64,000 nt of DNA from Cryptomeria japonica (GCF_030272615.1 NC_081407.1:102841897-102905896); one strand, 5' to 3'; counted from the stretch's first letter, positions 10,440-21,346 are shown. A program made the numbers and translations. The notes: a model not told the origin generated them from the sequence alone.

Positions 10440-13415
10440 TTAAAATAATTTTTCTTGAACATTTTTATCAAGCATGAAAATAACTTCATCCATGATCTTG
10501 AAGCATTTAAAACGACATTTTTTATTGAAACATAATACTCCAATAATAAGTGCAAACCCAACTCCAAAGCTCAATCCAATTTCCACTTCCCACCACACAT
10601 CTTCATCCCACTCTTCTTTACTTACATCTTCATCTTGAGTGTAGTTTGGAGAAAGAAAAGAGGAACAACTTGTGTTTATCTGAAGTCCACAAAGATGTGC
10701 ATTGTTAGAAAATGAACTATCACTAAATGTAAGAAATTGACCTCCCACTGGTATTCTACCAGACAAATTATTATAAGATATGTTGAAATAACTCAAATAT
10801 GTGAGAAGTTGTAGTTCTCCAGGAATATCTCCAATAATATTGTTCTTTGAAATATCAAGTGACTCCAATTTCACAAGATATCCAAAAGAAGTAGGAATTT
10901 TGCCACTTAGATGATTTCTTGATAAATTGAGAGATTTTAGACCAATGAGGAACCCAATTCCTTGAGGAATATCCCCTGAGAAGTTGTTGCCTGAGAGATC
11001 AAGACAACGAACCATTGCCAAAGATTTTGCATACTCTAAAAATTGGCCTTTGTTGACTATTTCCATTTTATCTACATAAGACATTGAGCTGGAATGATTT
11101 GAGTATTGAAGGACATCTGTGCTTTCTGTTTGATTTTTCATTGCTTTCAAGCTACTCAAGCTACTTGGAATTACTCCAAAAAAATTGTTATTTGACAAAA
11201 TCAAGACTTGAAGATGTTGTAGCTTTGCCAATTGTAATGGTATTTCACCATTGAATTTATTAGATCTTAGTACTAAAATTCGAAGATCAATCAACTTATC
11301 TATCCAATTTGGGATTTTTCCTTGCATGTTATTATATCCCAAATCTAGAATTTGCAAAGAGGTACACTTTTGAAGCGATGATGGAATCGGCCCTTGTAGT
11401 CTATTACCTCCTAATTTTAATGTTTGAAGACAAATTATGTTCCCGGTCTCACCTTCCAAATGATTGTTTTCAAGATTCAACACCTTTAATGTTGTTGAGC
11501 AATTGCCAAAACTTGCAAAAAAATTACCTGTAATCTTGTTCTTAGACACATCCAAAACCTCCAATTGAGGATCTTCACAAATAGAATGTGGAAAGACACC
11601 ACTAATACTATTATTTGCAAGTGACAAATAAATTAGTCGACTGGGGCCATATTTGTTCATTTTTTCTTTACTGATGCTCTCAAATTGATTCTCTGACATG
11701 TCAAGAAACTGCACATTAGGATGTGGCATGAAAATATTCCCTTGTAACTTATTTCTATGTAAGTCCACATATTGAGCATCAAATGCACTGAACTTAGAGG
11801 ATAATGGTCCTCCAAATTGATTATATGAGAGATTGAGTCTCTGCAAGAATGTAAGGTCCCACAACCATTCAGGAAAATTTCCACTCAAATAATTGTTGGA
11901 TAGGTCTATGATCTCTATGGTGTATTGAGTGGATATGAAAGTAGGGAAATCACCATGCATATTACAAGAACTCAAATACAAATATTGAAGCTGGAATTTA
12001 GGGATCCAATTAGAATTCATTTCTATTGTCAAGAAATTGTTGGAAAGTTCCAACTCACTTATCTTTGTGAAACCTTCTAATTGAGAGAGTAAGAAAGTGC
12101 CATTCAAATAGTTATCATGGAGACAAAGGACTTCCAAGGATGAGAGATTACCAAAATTATATGGCAAGCTCCCATTTAATTGATTTGAATCCAGCTGAAG
12201 AGTTGACAACTTTAGTAGGCCACCTAAAGAGCTCCACGGAATGTTCCCTCTCAATGAATTATAAGAAAGATCCAAGTGGGTCAACGAAGACATATTTCCA
12301 ATAGCAGGAGGAAGAACACCTTCAATTTTGTTACCCCTAAGATGCAAAGAGGTCAACGAGGACATATTCCCAACAGAATTTGGAATCACTCCTCCCACAT
12401 TTGAACGATAAATAGAAAGGCTTCTGAGCTGGGAAGCATGCTGCACAATGAAGGTCAGATCTACTTTGAGATCGGGATTGTAGGACAAGAGAAGGTTTTT
12501 CAAGTGTGGAAGACTTAACACAGTGGAAGGGATGGAATCATGGAGACTGTAGTTGAACAGATTGAGGGAGACCAAAGATGTAAGGTTTGAAATCCAGATG
12601 GGAAAGTGTTGGTGAGTGACGTCACTATCAACAAGGTAGAGATGGGAGAGGGAGGAGAGATTTACAAGAGGAGAGAGAATTGCACCTGACAGTCCAGACA
12701 TGGAAAGTGCTGTAAGGTTGGTGAGGGACGCAACATTCTCTACCACACCATCACCTCCCGTTGTTAGATTCACACCGTCCATATAGAGCTCCTCCAAGCC
12801 TCGCATATTTCGAATCCATGAGCTCGATTGGCTCAACTCCAGATGAGGATTTCCTGAGATGTCCAGATATTTCAAGCTAGACATATTGCCAAGCTCACTT
12901 GGAATTTCGCCGGTAAGATCAGGATTGTAGGAGATGTCCAGATATTTCAAGCTAGACATATTGCCAAGCTCACTTGGAATTTGGCCAGTAAGCCTACAAT
13001 AAAACAAGCTCAAGTGTGTCAATTTGCTGAGGCTCGGAAGATGTGAAGGGAAAGGAAGAGGGGACAAGTCAATCCAACTGAGGTCGAGGTACTCCAAATG
13101 GTGCAGGTGGAATAAATCTGGGAATATTTGACTGCTTGAATTCCTCACTACTGCTGACAAGGGATAATAAAAGGTGCTAAGATCCAGGCGAACCACGTGG
13201 CCAGTGCCCCTGTGGCAGGCGATTCCCTTCCAGGAGCAGCAGTATGAGCCCTTCCATGAGCTCAGCTGGTCATATGGATCGTGGAGGTGTTGTTTGAAGA
13301 GGATGAGGGCACTTCTTTCCTGAGGAGGGCATCCTCCCCACAAGGAGGAGGAGGAGGAGCAGCAGCAGGTGCCCACCAACAACAGCAGCGAGAGCACAAG
13401 TATCACTTTGCCCAT
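10440..13415 (-). CDS. Leucine-rich repeat receptor-like protein (RLP), intact
   Basis: A single exon of 991 codons. The order is a signal peptide (residues 1 to about 24, a Leu/Val core then Cys/Ser-rich), an LRR N-cap (about 29-80, with CPPQERSALILFK and the paired-cysteine CCSWKGIAC), then 27 LRRs (about 107-758). An island region follows (about 759-800, with YVDKMEIVNKGQFLEYAKSL), then 4 more LRRs (801-897), an acidic juxtamembrane stretch (898-943), one transmembrane helix (about 944-963) and a 28-residue tail without a kinase. This 27 + island + 4 layout is that of plant RLPs of the Cf/EIX/RLP class. They recognise extracellular ligands at the plasma membrane and signal with SOBIR1/BAK1-type co-receptor kinases; that role is family knowledge, and no ligand can be inferred. 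The ATG at 13413-13415 is chosen because a signal peptide follows directly. A 75-base internal tandem duplication encodes LRR 3. A broken paralogue lies immediately downstream. Confidence 0.95.
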   Translation of the reverse strand: MGKVILVLSLLLLVGTCCCSSSSSLWGGCPPQERSALILFKQHLHDPYDQLSSWKGSYCCSWKGIACHRGTGHVVRLDLSTFYYPLSAVVRNSSSQIFPDLFHLHHLEYLDLSWIDLSPLPFPSHLPSLSKLTHLSLFYCRLTGQIPSELGNMSSLKYLDISYNPDLTGEIPSELGNMSSLKYLDISGNPHLELSQSSSWIRNMRGLEELYMDGVNLTTGGDGVVENVASLTNLTALSMSGLSGAILSPLVNLSSLSHLYLVDSDVTHQHFPIWISNLTSLVSLNLFNYSLHDSIPSTVLSLPHLKNLLLSYNPDLKVDLTFIVQHASQLRSLSIYRSNVGGVIPNSVGNMSSLTSLHLRGNKIEGVLPPAIGNMSSLTHLDLSYNSLRGNIPWSSLGGLLKLSTLQLDSNQLNGSLPYNFGNLSSLEVLCLHDNYLNGTFLLSQLEGFTKISELELSNNFLTIEMNSNWIPKFQLQYLYLSSCNMHGDFPTFISTQYTIEIIDLSNNYLSGNFPEWLWDLTFLQRLNLSYNQFGGPLSSKFSAFDAQYVDLHRNKLQGNIFMPHPNVQFLDMSENQFESISKEKMNKYGPSRLIYLSLANNSISGVFPHSICEDPQLEVLDVSKNKITGNFFASFGNCSTTLKVLNLENNHLEGETGNIICLQTLKLGGNRLQGPIPSSLQKCTSLQILDLGYNNMQGKIPNWIDKLIDLRILVLRSNKFNGEIPLQLAKLQHLQVLILSNNNFFGVIPSSLSSLKAMKNQTESTDVLQYSNHSSSMSYVDKMEIVNKGQFLEYAKSLAMVRCLDLSGNNFSGDIPQGIGFLIGLKSLNLSRNHLSGKIPTSFGYLVKLESLDISKNNIIGDIPGELQLLTYLSYFNISYNNLSGRIPVGGQFLTFSDSSFSNNAHLCGLQINTSCSSFLSPNYTQDEDVSKEEWDEDVWWEVEIGLSFGVGFALIIGVLCFNKKCRFKCFKIMDEVIFMLDKNVQEKLF

Positions 13416-13454
13416 CTTTATAACACTCTACAACACTACAAATTGAGGCTTCCG

Positions 13455-13466
13455 CTGTATATAGAA
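13455..13466 (-). promoter_or_regulatory. Probable TATA box of the intact RLP
   Basis: On the minus strand the sequence TCTATATACAG lies about 45 bases upstream of the start codon, with CT-rich and AC-rich sequence between. If used, it implies a very short 5' leader (10-20 bases), which is unusual but possible. No other TATA-like motif lies closer. Confidence 0.5.
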
Positions 13467-13544
13467 TTGGTTACAAATTGATGAGTATTTATAACACAAA
13501 TCCACTTACCCTGTGCGTTGCATTCCTCGAAATTTCGGCTGCAA

Positions 13545-13685
13545 CCAATGTTTTCACAGTGCAGAAAATATCAACAACGATCATTTTCGGAGTCTCTGTC
13601 AATGTGCAGAAAAGTCATGGAGTAATAATGTTCAAAGTGTGGAAAATTCCCACGAGTAATTAAATGATCATTTCCTAGTATTCAA
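13545..13685. repeat. Upstream repeat, copy 1 (next to the RLP promoter)
   Basis: This is a diverged, partial copy of the repeat seen at 14086, 14956 and 15478. Shared phrases in order are CTNTGTCAATGTNNAGAA, AGTCATGGA.TA, AATGTGGAAAA-like (here AAGTGTGGAAAA) and AATGATCATTT. It begins about 130 bases upstream of the RLP start codon, so the repeat family may derive from the RLP 5' flank. Confidence 0.6.
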
Positions 13686-14085
13686 TGAATTGATCCATTT
13701 GACACGGAAGTCTGTTTGGTATAGAGTGCTATGAAAGTTTGTTTTTTTAATATCCTTTAGATGGAAAGAAGATATTAATTGACATTAAATTCAAATTTTA
13801 AATCGTTTGAAATTATTATGGAGTGAATATATGAAATCTCACGGCTGTTTACATTGAGTAATAATACAAGCGGTTTGGAAAAGAAAATCCAAGAGTTATT
13901 AGAGCAGTTAATATAAATGATCAAATTAGTTTATCTCATCTAAAATTTGATATAAAAATTTAATTTAATTAATTAATTAAATTCTCTTGAGTTTAATTTT
14001 TTATTGAAAAATTATGTAATTTATATTAAAAATTTGGAACATAATATTAAACATACTGTTAAAAGAATGATAGTTCAGCTGCAAT

Positions 14086-14955
14086 CAAAGTCTTGATTAT
14101 GTAAACAACACATAAAAAACTGTTAAAAGTATGATATTTTATGAAGTCTTTGTCAACATAGAGTAGTAAGTTTTAAAGTCTATTCAAATGTGGAAAAGTT
14201 GCAGTAGTAGTTGAATGATCATTTTCTGATATGTAAGGGTGGTTAATGTATATCCAATTATATTGATCAACTTGTCCTTAAAGATTTTATTTTCTGTTTT
14301 GTTACCTAGAAAAAAATGTGAATAGCATTTATTCAAATTGAATTATTTGTAAATATATTACTTTTAATTATATATATTAATTTATTTGGAATTTTACTAG
14401 TTAAAATAATAGAAATTTTATTATAAGTTTTAGTGAGGTAAATATTAATTGTTGTTGGCTGACTGTATGACCAAGCATAATAATCTTGTCATATAAAAAT
14501 TAGTTTATGTATGTTAATTGATTATTTGTTTTTGTTGATAAATGCATAAATGTATATGATACAAATTAAGGTTAGTTCAATATCTTACAATCATGTAAAA
14601 ATAAGCATAAATTCATAAATACATATTTATTTATAGTTATTGTCTTGCTATTCCTCATAATAAATACAATTCTATTAGTTATGAAACTTCTAATATCTTT
14701 CCAATATATTTGTAAAAATATTAATTGTATATAATCTAAATTTTAATTTTAATTTTAATTATATTTTGAGATTTATAATAGATTTTTTTATAGATTAATA
14801 TAGTTTGTTAGACAAGTTCATCCTTTCCATAAGAAATTGGTAGTTCTTTATTTTTTCATAGAAAAAATCTTATGTTAATAATTGAATAGGTCGCTTTTTT
14901 TTCCTAAGAAATGACAATGGAAAATAAGAATTTTAATATAGTTGATAATATACGA
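14086..14955. repeat. Upstream repeat, copy 2 (longest uninterrupted)
   Basis: Begins with CTTGATTATGTAAACAACA and runs through GTGGAAAAGTTGCAGTAGTAG, TTGAATGATCATTTTCTGATATG, CTGACTGTATGACCAAGCAT and TTAATATAGTTTGTTAGACAAG. It matches 15478-18010 along its length, apart from the LINE in the latter. No ORF of length. The phrase at 14795-14809 is the empty site of that LINE. Confidence 0.8.
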
Positions 14956-15140
14956 GTGTCTTGATTATGTAAACAACATATAAAAAACTGTTAAAATTAT
15001 GATATTTTTTGAAGTCTTTGTCAATGTAGACAAGTCATGGAATAGTAAGTTTTAAAGTCTATTCAAATGTGGAAAAGTTGTAGTAGTAGTTGAATGATCA
15101 TTTTCTGATATGAAAGGTTGGTTAATATATTAATCTAAAA
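14956..15140. repeat. Upstream repeat, copy 3 (truncated)
   Basis: Follows copy 2 head to tail and repeats its first ~180 bases (CTTGATTATGTAAACAACAT, GATATTTTTTGAAGTCTTTG, TTGAATGATCATTTTCTGATATG). The match then stops. About 340 bases of unrelated AT-rich sequence follow (15141-15477), in which I see nothing else. Confidence 0.8.
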
Positions 15141-15728
15141 GGAGAAGAAGAACTATCACAACATGATGCCATAGTAGGGAACTATACTCCAAAAAGTTAC
15201 CTTTTACTCTACGTAAAAGTGGAGAAATTTTGTATTAGTTTCAAACTTTATTATTATAATTATTGTTTCAAAAACTTTATTCATCAACATCATTCATTTA
15301 TAGATAGAATTAGGAGAAATCAATGCAATAAAATTACAAATTGGTGGTGTATAGTACGATCATAAGAATACTATACTTTATAACATGAAGTCAAATTTCT
15401 ACTTGTCTTACACTTAAAGAAGATTTGCATATTTGTTTTTAGGTTGTTTCAATATCAACATCACCTTCTACACTATGCTAAAATTATGATATTTTTTGAA
15501 GTCTTTGTCAATGTAGAGAAGTCATGGAATAGTAAGTTTTAAAGTCTATTCAAATGTGGAATAGTTGCAGTAGTAGTTGAATGATCATTTTCTGATATGA
15601 AAGGGTGGTTAATGTGTATCTAATTATATTGATCAACTTGCTCTTAAAGATTGCATTTTCTATTTTGTTATCTAGAAAAAAAATCTAAATGACATTTATT
15701 CAAATTGAATTATTTGTAAATATATTAA

Positions 15729-15769
<41 letters not shown>

Positions 15770-16236
15770 AAATTTTATTAGTTAAAAAAATAGAAATTTT
15801 ATTTCAAGTTTTAGTGAGGTAAATATTAATTGTTGTTGACTGACTATATAACCAAGTATAATAATCTTGACATATAAAAATTAATTTATATATGTTAAAT
15901 GATTATTCATTTTTGCACATAAATACAACAATGCATGTGATATAATGTCACATGACACAAAGCAAAGCCAAAAAGTATTTGAACTAGAAGAAGAGATGAG
16001 TGGGTAGTGTTTACAGATGGAAATAACATTATTAAAAAGAAAGTCAAATGTCGTCCATGTGTGGGCAATTTCGAAAGATGCAATTAGATTAGGAATGCTT
16101 GCCCATATAGTTCTATTATTTATGAAACTTATAATATCTTTCTAATTTATTTGCAAAGAACTTAATTGTATATAATTTTTTAATTATATTTTGAGATTTA
16201 TAATATTTTTTGTTAAATAGCTTAATATAATTTGTT

Positions 16237-17843
16237 TTTTATTAAAAAAGCAACGTTAACTAGGGCACTAACCCTTAACAAAAAGCAACATCAAGAGAGA
16301 TGATGTTGGAAGAGAACCACAACCCAAAGGTGGAAAGGAACAAACACAAGAACCTAACCAACTAGAGAACAAACCCCACTCAAGGGGGGGATGGGCCACC
16401 CAAACCCCCACGAGGGGGGGTATGGGGCAGGGGAGAAGATTTCCCCTTACGCCTACAAGAAACCATAGACCAAGCAATGTTAACATCCGTCAGAAGGGTC
16501 CTTGTAGGGTCAACAACACTGGTGACAATAGAAGGATAGAAGAGGGTCGTAGGGGGCTGTAGAACATCAACAACAATAGGTTGTAATAAAACAACAGTAG
16601 CGGGAGCAGATCCAGCAGCAGGGGAGGGCTGCAGGACAGGAGAAACAGAAGTGGGGGCCTCCGGAGATGAGGCCACAAAAACATTAGTAGGAGCAACATG
16701 AGTCATGGGGGGCACAACATCATCCCCATGGGAGGAGCCAATAGATGCAGAATCCATAGCATTTATTGTTAAGTGGTCAACAGTAGCATTCTCCCACCAG
16801 GTAGAAACCCCTTTGTGCTGTGGGGAAGAGAAACCTGAAGCAAGATGGCCAGTAGAGAAGCATCTTCTACAGCGAAAGGGGAGACCTTCAAAATCAAACA
16901 GTTATGACCAAGGCCTATCCCCCATCATAAGAACCACATCACCTAGGAGAGGAGTAGAGATGTCGATATCAACAAGAATGCGGGAAAAGGTAGTGTGTTC
17001 CATTGAGGACGTAGCATCATCAACCTTCAGGAAACAATCAATAGAGTTATCGATTGCCTCAAAGCAAGAGAGCTCCCAGAAATGAAGAGGGAGATTGATG
17101 AACCGAACCAAAACTGGACACACATTAAGTGGTTTAGTGAGAGGGTCAAAAGAGGTTGTCCAAGGCTTGATGGAGAGGGAGTGCACTCTCCAAGCCCAAA
17201 GCTTGCTCAAAATCAAATCCCTATTAGCAGAAGAAGTGAAGGAAGCAACAAAAAATCCTTTAGCACAGGGAAAAAGATCGATATTGAGAGCAACCAAAGG
17301 TCACCAGAAATCACTTACCCAGTAGTGAAGGTCCGGTAGAGAAAGCCAGAGACCAGAGAATTTGCACACCAAAGCACAACACTGGTAAAACCCAATGTTG
17401 TCCACAACATCCTATCCACAAACCACCACAAGGGAGGATTTCACACAAGGGATAGGACAGACCCCCTTAGAGGGTTGGGCGGAAGATCTAGCCACACAAT
17501 CAAAGCTACGCTTACCAATAGGTTTGGGCAAAGGACTAGCAACATCAGCGGTTGGCGGCAAGGACATTTCCCCAGAAGCCAGAGAGCCAACAAGAGCAGG
17601 ATCCACAGCCAAGGAAATGGGGGGGTGGATACACCACCAGGCGCATCAACAAATGCCAAAGTGGTCATCGGCCAAACAACAATAGCATGGATCGTAGGAG
17701 TCGAGGACCCTGAGCAAGGAAGGGGGGGGAAGCAGAGCCGCAAACATTCGCACTAGAACCATGGGTGTTCAAAAAGAGGGAGGCGGGAGAGCCATTGGAG
17801 GGAGATGGGAGATTCATTTCAATGACCTCAAACATTCACCTCA
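16237..17843 (-). mobile_element. ORF1-only LINE (non-autonomous, L1-like) with target duplication
   Basis: A 1.6 kb insertion, GC-richer than its surroundings. It is flanked by a 15-base direct repeat: TTAATATAATTTGTT at 16222-16236 and TTAATATAGTTTGTT at 17844-17858. The uninterrupted TTAATATAGTTTGTT is present at 14795-14809 in a paralogous repeat copy, so both insertion edges are well fixed. On the minus strand the element starts GGTGAATGTTTGAGGTC, with an ATG about 25 bases in. It encodes an ORF1-type protein and ends in an A-rich stretch (TTTTTTAATAAAAAA). No endonuclease or reverse transcriptase is present: ORF1 passes directly into a short 3' tail. It therefore resembles half-LINEs that keep ORF1 only and must have been mobilised by another LINE. 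Confidence 0.8.
16380..17820 (-). pseudogene. LINE ORF1 protein with DUF4283-like domain, frameshifted
   Basis: On the minus strand from about 17820, a Pro/Ser-rich start is followed by a DUF4283-like region. Its best piece is the uninterrupted 131-codon stretch 17297-16902, with ANRDLILSKLWAWRVHSLSI, CPVLVRFINLPLHFWELSC, EAIDNSIDCFLKVDDAT and FSRILVDIDISTPLL. These match the family pattern of a small domain ending in 'V.VRL.NLPL.FW....L..I....G....VD..T......FAR..V.ID...PL'. The zinc-knuckle region usual after this domain is not clear. A Pro/Ala/Val-rich tail is at 16757-16380. At least two frameshifts separate the segments. The protein class coats LINE RNA. ORFs on the plus strand here are antisense shadows. 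Confidence 0.7.
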
Positions 17844-18258
17844 TTAATATAGTTTGTTAGACAAGTTCATTTTTTAAATAAGAAATTGAGAGTTTTTTAT
17901 TTTAATTTTTTTTTAATGTTAATAATTGAATTAGTCATTTTTTAGATAAGAAATGACTATTGAATATAAGAATTTTAATATAATTGATCATATATGATTT
18001 TCTTTTAGATAAGAAATGTGACTAAGTTATAGAATCTAAATTTTTTAATATAGTTGGTTAAACGCACCTTTCTTCTAGATAAGAAATTTCATAGTTGTTG
18101 AATAAAAATTTTTAACATATTTTGATTTTTAATGAAAATAAAAGTTTTTATATTTGTTTAATTTTTTGAAAAATACACAAAACTAAACACCTTTTAAAAA
18201 AAAGTTCATTTAATATTTAAAATATCTAGGTACAACCAACTATTTTATTTATTTACAA

Positions 18259-18880
18259 TTTTTTTTTTTTTTGATAAAATGCCAAGACCTAAGAGTGTAT
18301 TAATATAAAAGAGAGGATTACAATATCATAATAGAGAAAAAGAGAGCAGTGATTTTAGGGAAGAAAATGCCCCGAAAATCATAAGAGGACTCAAAGAGAG
18401 TTCTGAACAAAAAACCATGATAAGAACTACATTTACAAATTATCCTAGACAGAAAGAGATCAAATCAAGATAACATAAAGCCATTAGGTTGATATGAAAA
18501 ATATCAATCAAAGAGACCATGCATTTTTTGTCTTGATATGAAGATAAATCAAGAGATAGGCAGCCAACATAAGTATAATCTCCGCATTCTTCAGGAGCCT
18601 GGCAATGGATTGAAGAGTGAACTTGAGGCCATCTGCAACAAAATTCTTGAGGACAAAAAGAAACCAAGGAGTCATCTGACAAAAAATAGAGGAGACTCAT
18701 TGAGTGAACTTCTTCCATGAAGATTGTCGAACAAATAGGATATCATGTGACCCGACTAGCAAAAAGGTAAAGTAGTTAAATAGACAACAAAAACCACACT
18801 TGGAAGGGGGTCAAAGCTCATTATCCAATTCTTTTGAGGAATCAATTGTCGTTGGAAGATGAAAGAAAGCTCATTATCTG
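18259..18880 (-). mobile_element. 5'-truncated LINE 3' end with poly(A) tail
   Basis: A run of 14 T at 18259-18272 marks the poly(A) tail of a minus-strand element. Upstream of it on that strand is the kind of 3' UTR seen in plant L1-type LINEs (TTGTAATCCTCTC then TTAATACACTCTTAGG then TTGGCATTTTATC then the A run). Further 5', weak Cys-rich coding traces such as KCGFCC near 18800 may be the end of ORF2. I could not find an exact target duplication, so the right edge is approximate. Confidence 0.5.
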
Positions 18881-18889
18881 ATTATTTTA

Positions 18890-20237
18890 ATTTTATTTTG
18901 ATCATTTAATATTTTAGGTTGCATTTAATTTTTGTAGCTAGGTAGTTGATAGTGATTGGTTAGTATCTACCCTTGAATCCTACCAAGGCACATGCTCACG
19001 TCTTTAGATCTTCTCACACTCTTGCCTTTATAAGAAAGGCATTTGTATATTTATATCCAACTCATCTCAATACATTTTTTCTTATTGGTGAAATATCATC
19101 ATTCGGAGTTGCTTCAATTTGCATTGTGAGGTTTTGTGGTTTGTAGGTTGTTGTTCCTAGCTTCTCCAACATTTATTTACCTATCCAGTGTTGGCTAAAT
19201 TTTGGATTGAAAGATCTATAGAGTATCCTAATCTAGAATGCAAATCCTTAGTTGATGAAGACACTAGGAGTAGGGAGCCTATCTTCATAATTCAACGCTT
19301 TCAACTCTAGGAATTTCAATTAAAAGTTCTTATCTATCTCCTAATTTTAAATCTATACATAAGTTTTTTATTTCAATTCTATATCTACTTGTTTAAGCTA
19401 AATCCTGTTAATTTCTTATCATTTTGCATATATCTTGCATTTTCATATCAAATCAAAAAGAGAAATAATTAATCAAAGTGTACAATTCTCCTTGAGGATA
19501 GAAGCTCATCTCCTAAATTAGAAATGATGAATGAGTAAGTTCCTAGTTTGTATATCTAGGCTAAGGATCTATTTCCACAACTTTTTTATTTTTTGTGAAC
19601 TTGACTATTTTTGCATTATTTTTTATTTGGATGTTTGTTTTCATAAAATTTTCATATTTAGAGGTATTGATTTTTTAAATTCATCTTTCATGTACTTGCA
19701 TTCATTAATTAAACATCATTTTGTTAGAAGATATTACTTAATTTTAGTGCTTAGTCAATCATATAATTGATATATTATGTAGTTTAATCATTTGATTAAT
19801 CAATCGAATCATTTATATCATTGAATATCATTGGTTAATTGATTCCATATCATTATTCACATTTGCAATAAATTTTATGAATTAATTAATGGATTTGCAT
19901 GTATAAACCAATTCCCCCATCTTTGCCTCTATTTTTTTATTGTTTCAAGGGAGAAATTGTGTGTTGTTTGAGCTCATACTTGTTTATGTGTTTTATAACC
20001 TATTGTTCTAAATTTGGGATTCCTATGAGAATTTTTTTTAGAATTATGACTTCTTATTCTTTAAATAATAATGGTGTTGATCTTTAGTTGAGTGTTAACT
20101 TATCCCCGCCAAGGAGTTTAGGAGAGTAATATTTTCTTAATCAAGCACACATCTTCCCCAACATTCCTAAAAACCATTTCTCTCATGCTTCTCATGATGA
20201 GGATGACCTTTCAATATTAGTGTTTGACTAATAATTA
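18890..20237. other. Probable remnant of an old Gypsy LTR and leader
   Basis: There is no long ORF of credible composition. The segment has LTR-like features on the plus strand. A TATA-like TTTATAAGAAAGG lies near 19027, followed by a T-rich untranslated-like stretch, then sequence like a retroelement leader (CTCCTTGAGGATAGAAGCTC near 19488). It is followed by the gag-like fragment at 20238. ORFs at 19531-19770 and 19899-20087 are Phe/Leu-rich from poly-T DNA and not supported. Confidence 0.3.
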
Positions 20238-20450
20238 ATGAATAATGCCAGGGAATTGGAAGGTCTTCAACAACTTGCAAATCAAGAACATTTGGTTGGA
20301 GAGATAGTCCCCTTGATTGAGTGTATAAGGAAGTTGATACAAAATGATAAACATGGTGTAGATGGCTTATGTAGCATAGCTCACATAGTGGATGGAAATA
20401 CTATGAAGATAGCTAGTTGGGAAAAGTTCTTAGATATTTTTCTCCTATAA
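20238..20450 (+). pseudogene. gag-like fragment disrupted by Copia-1
   Basis: A 70-codon ORF with a helical, charged product (NNARELEGLQQLANQEHLVG, then SWEKFLDIF) ends at the Copia-1 target site. It looks like part of a retroelement gag, but no defining motif is present. After the Copia (from 33692), traces of an Asn/Gln/Pro-rich coding frame appear (PPPTYNNVQRIYHNTPTKPP near 33890), as in linkers of old Athila-type gag proteins. I infer that Copia-1 landed in an already degraded Gypsy element. Confidence is low. Confidence 0.3.
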
Positions 20451-20452
20451 CC

Positions 20453-21344
20453 TATTGGGAAAATGGTGTCTCAACCTTTCATTTACATGAGGTTACTATT
20501 TATAGTAAGTTTATATTTGAGCATGAAATGGTGCAAAATTCTCCCCGAAGTTTTGGGTTGGTTAGATAAGCATTCCAGTAAAGTTACGTCCCAAGATCAC
20601 AACTAGTTTTGAAGATATTAAATTTTTTGTTTTGGAGGGGTCCAATGAAAGGTTTAAATTTTATTTTGAGGAATTCAGAGGCCCCGAAATACCCTAAAAA
20701 GTGGGCATAAATGGTGTAGCAATTTACAAGACAATAGAGAACTTCATGATATTTTTGTTGCTTCAAACGGTTCGTCAATCAGACACATGGTTCACAAGTT
20801 ATGGCCTCTGAAAGTTTGTACTCTTGAAATAGGAAATATAATTTGTATCAGACACATAAATGAGTTGTAAAAGGGAGTGACACGTGTTAATGTGTTTTGT
20901 AACATGTCATAGGGCATCTAGAAGGGAATTAAGGTCGACTACACCTTATTGGATGGTTTTAGCCCATGGTCTTGTAATATTGTTTGACGGTTTCTTGTAT
21001 TTTATCTCCTATTTATGAGGTCCATGAGATAGAGGTTGTGTGTAAGAGACTTATGGCTATTGAGTTACCTCTGAAGCTCTTATTTGTGGTACTCCTGTGA
21101 AGAGATTTCTCTACAAGTATATTGTAATCTATTTTGATTGTTGAATAATATATTGGGCGGCTTTTGGAGTGTGGGGTTTTTCTCCCGAAAGGGTTTTCCG
21201 CACGTAAATCATTGTGTTATGGTTTGAATATTATTATATCTATTTTTGTTTTTTGTAGCTGTTGTGACAATCTGTAAATTCTTTTGCATTACCCTCCTCT
21301 CAAGGTTAGTGTAGGAAGTTGTTCCACTACTTAACTTCCTTACA
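20453..21344 (+). repeat. Copia-1 5' LTR
   Basis: 892 bases, from TATTGGGAAAATGG (the original TG is now TA) to CTTCCTTACA, directly followed by the primer-binding site. It pairs with the 3' LTR at 30760. A TATA-like CTATTTATGAGG near 21010 (CTATATATGAGG in the other LTR) is the likely core promoter. Confidence 0.93.
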
Positions 21345-21346
21345 AG

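Larger units (their letters stand above)
15478..18010. repeat. Upstream repeat, copy 4, interrupted by a LINE
   Basis: Matches copy 2 from GATATTTTTTGAAGTCTTTG through the TTAATATAATTTGTT phrase at 16222, then resumes at 17844 after the inserted LINE and fades near 18010. A (TA) run of about 15 units at 15737-15766 replaces a short AT stretch in copy 2. Confidence 0.8.

Noticed and set aside
16705-17756. Plus-strand ORFs of 76-126 codons
   Set aside because: Antisense shadows of the LINE ORF1, whose minus-strand frame matches a known domain while these match nothing.
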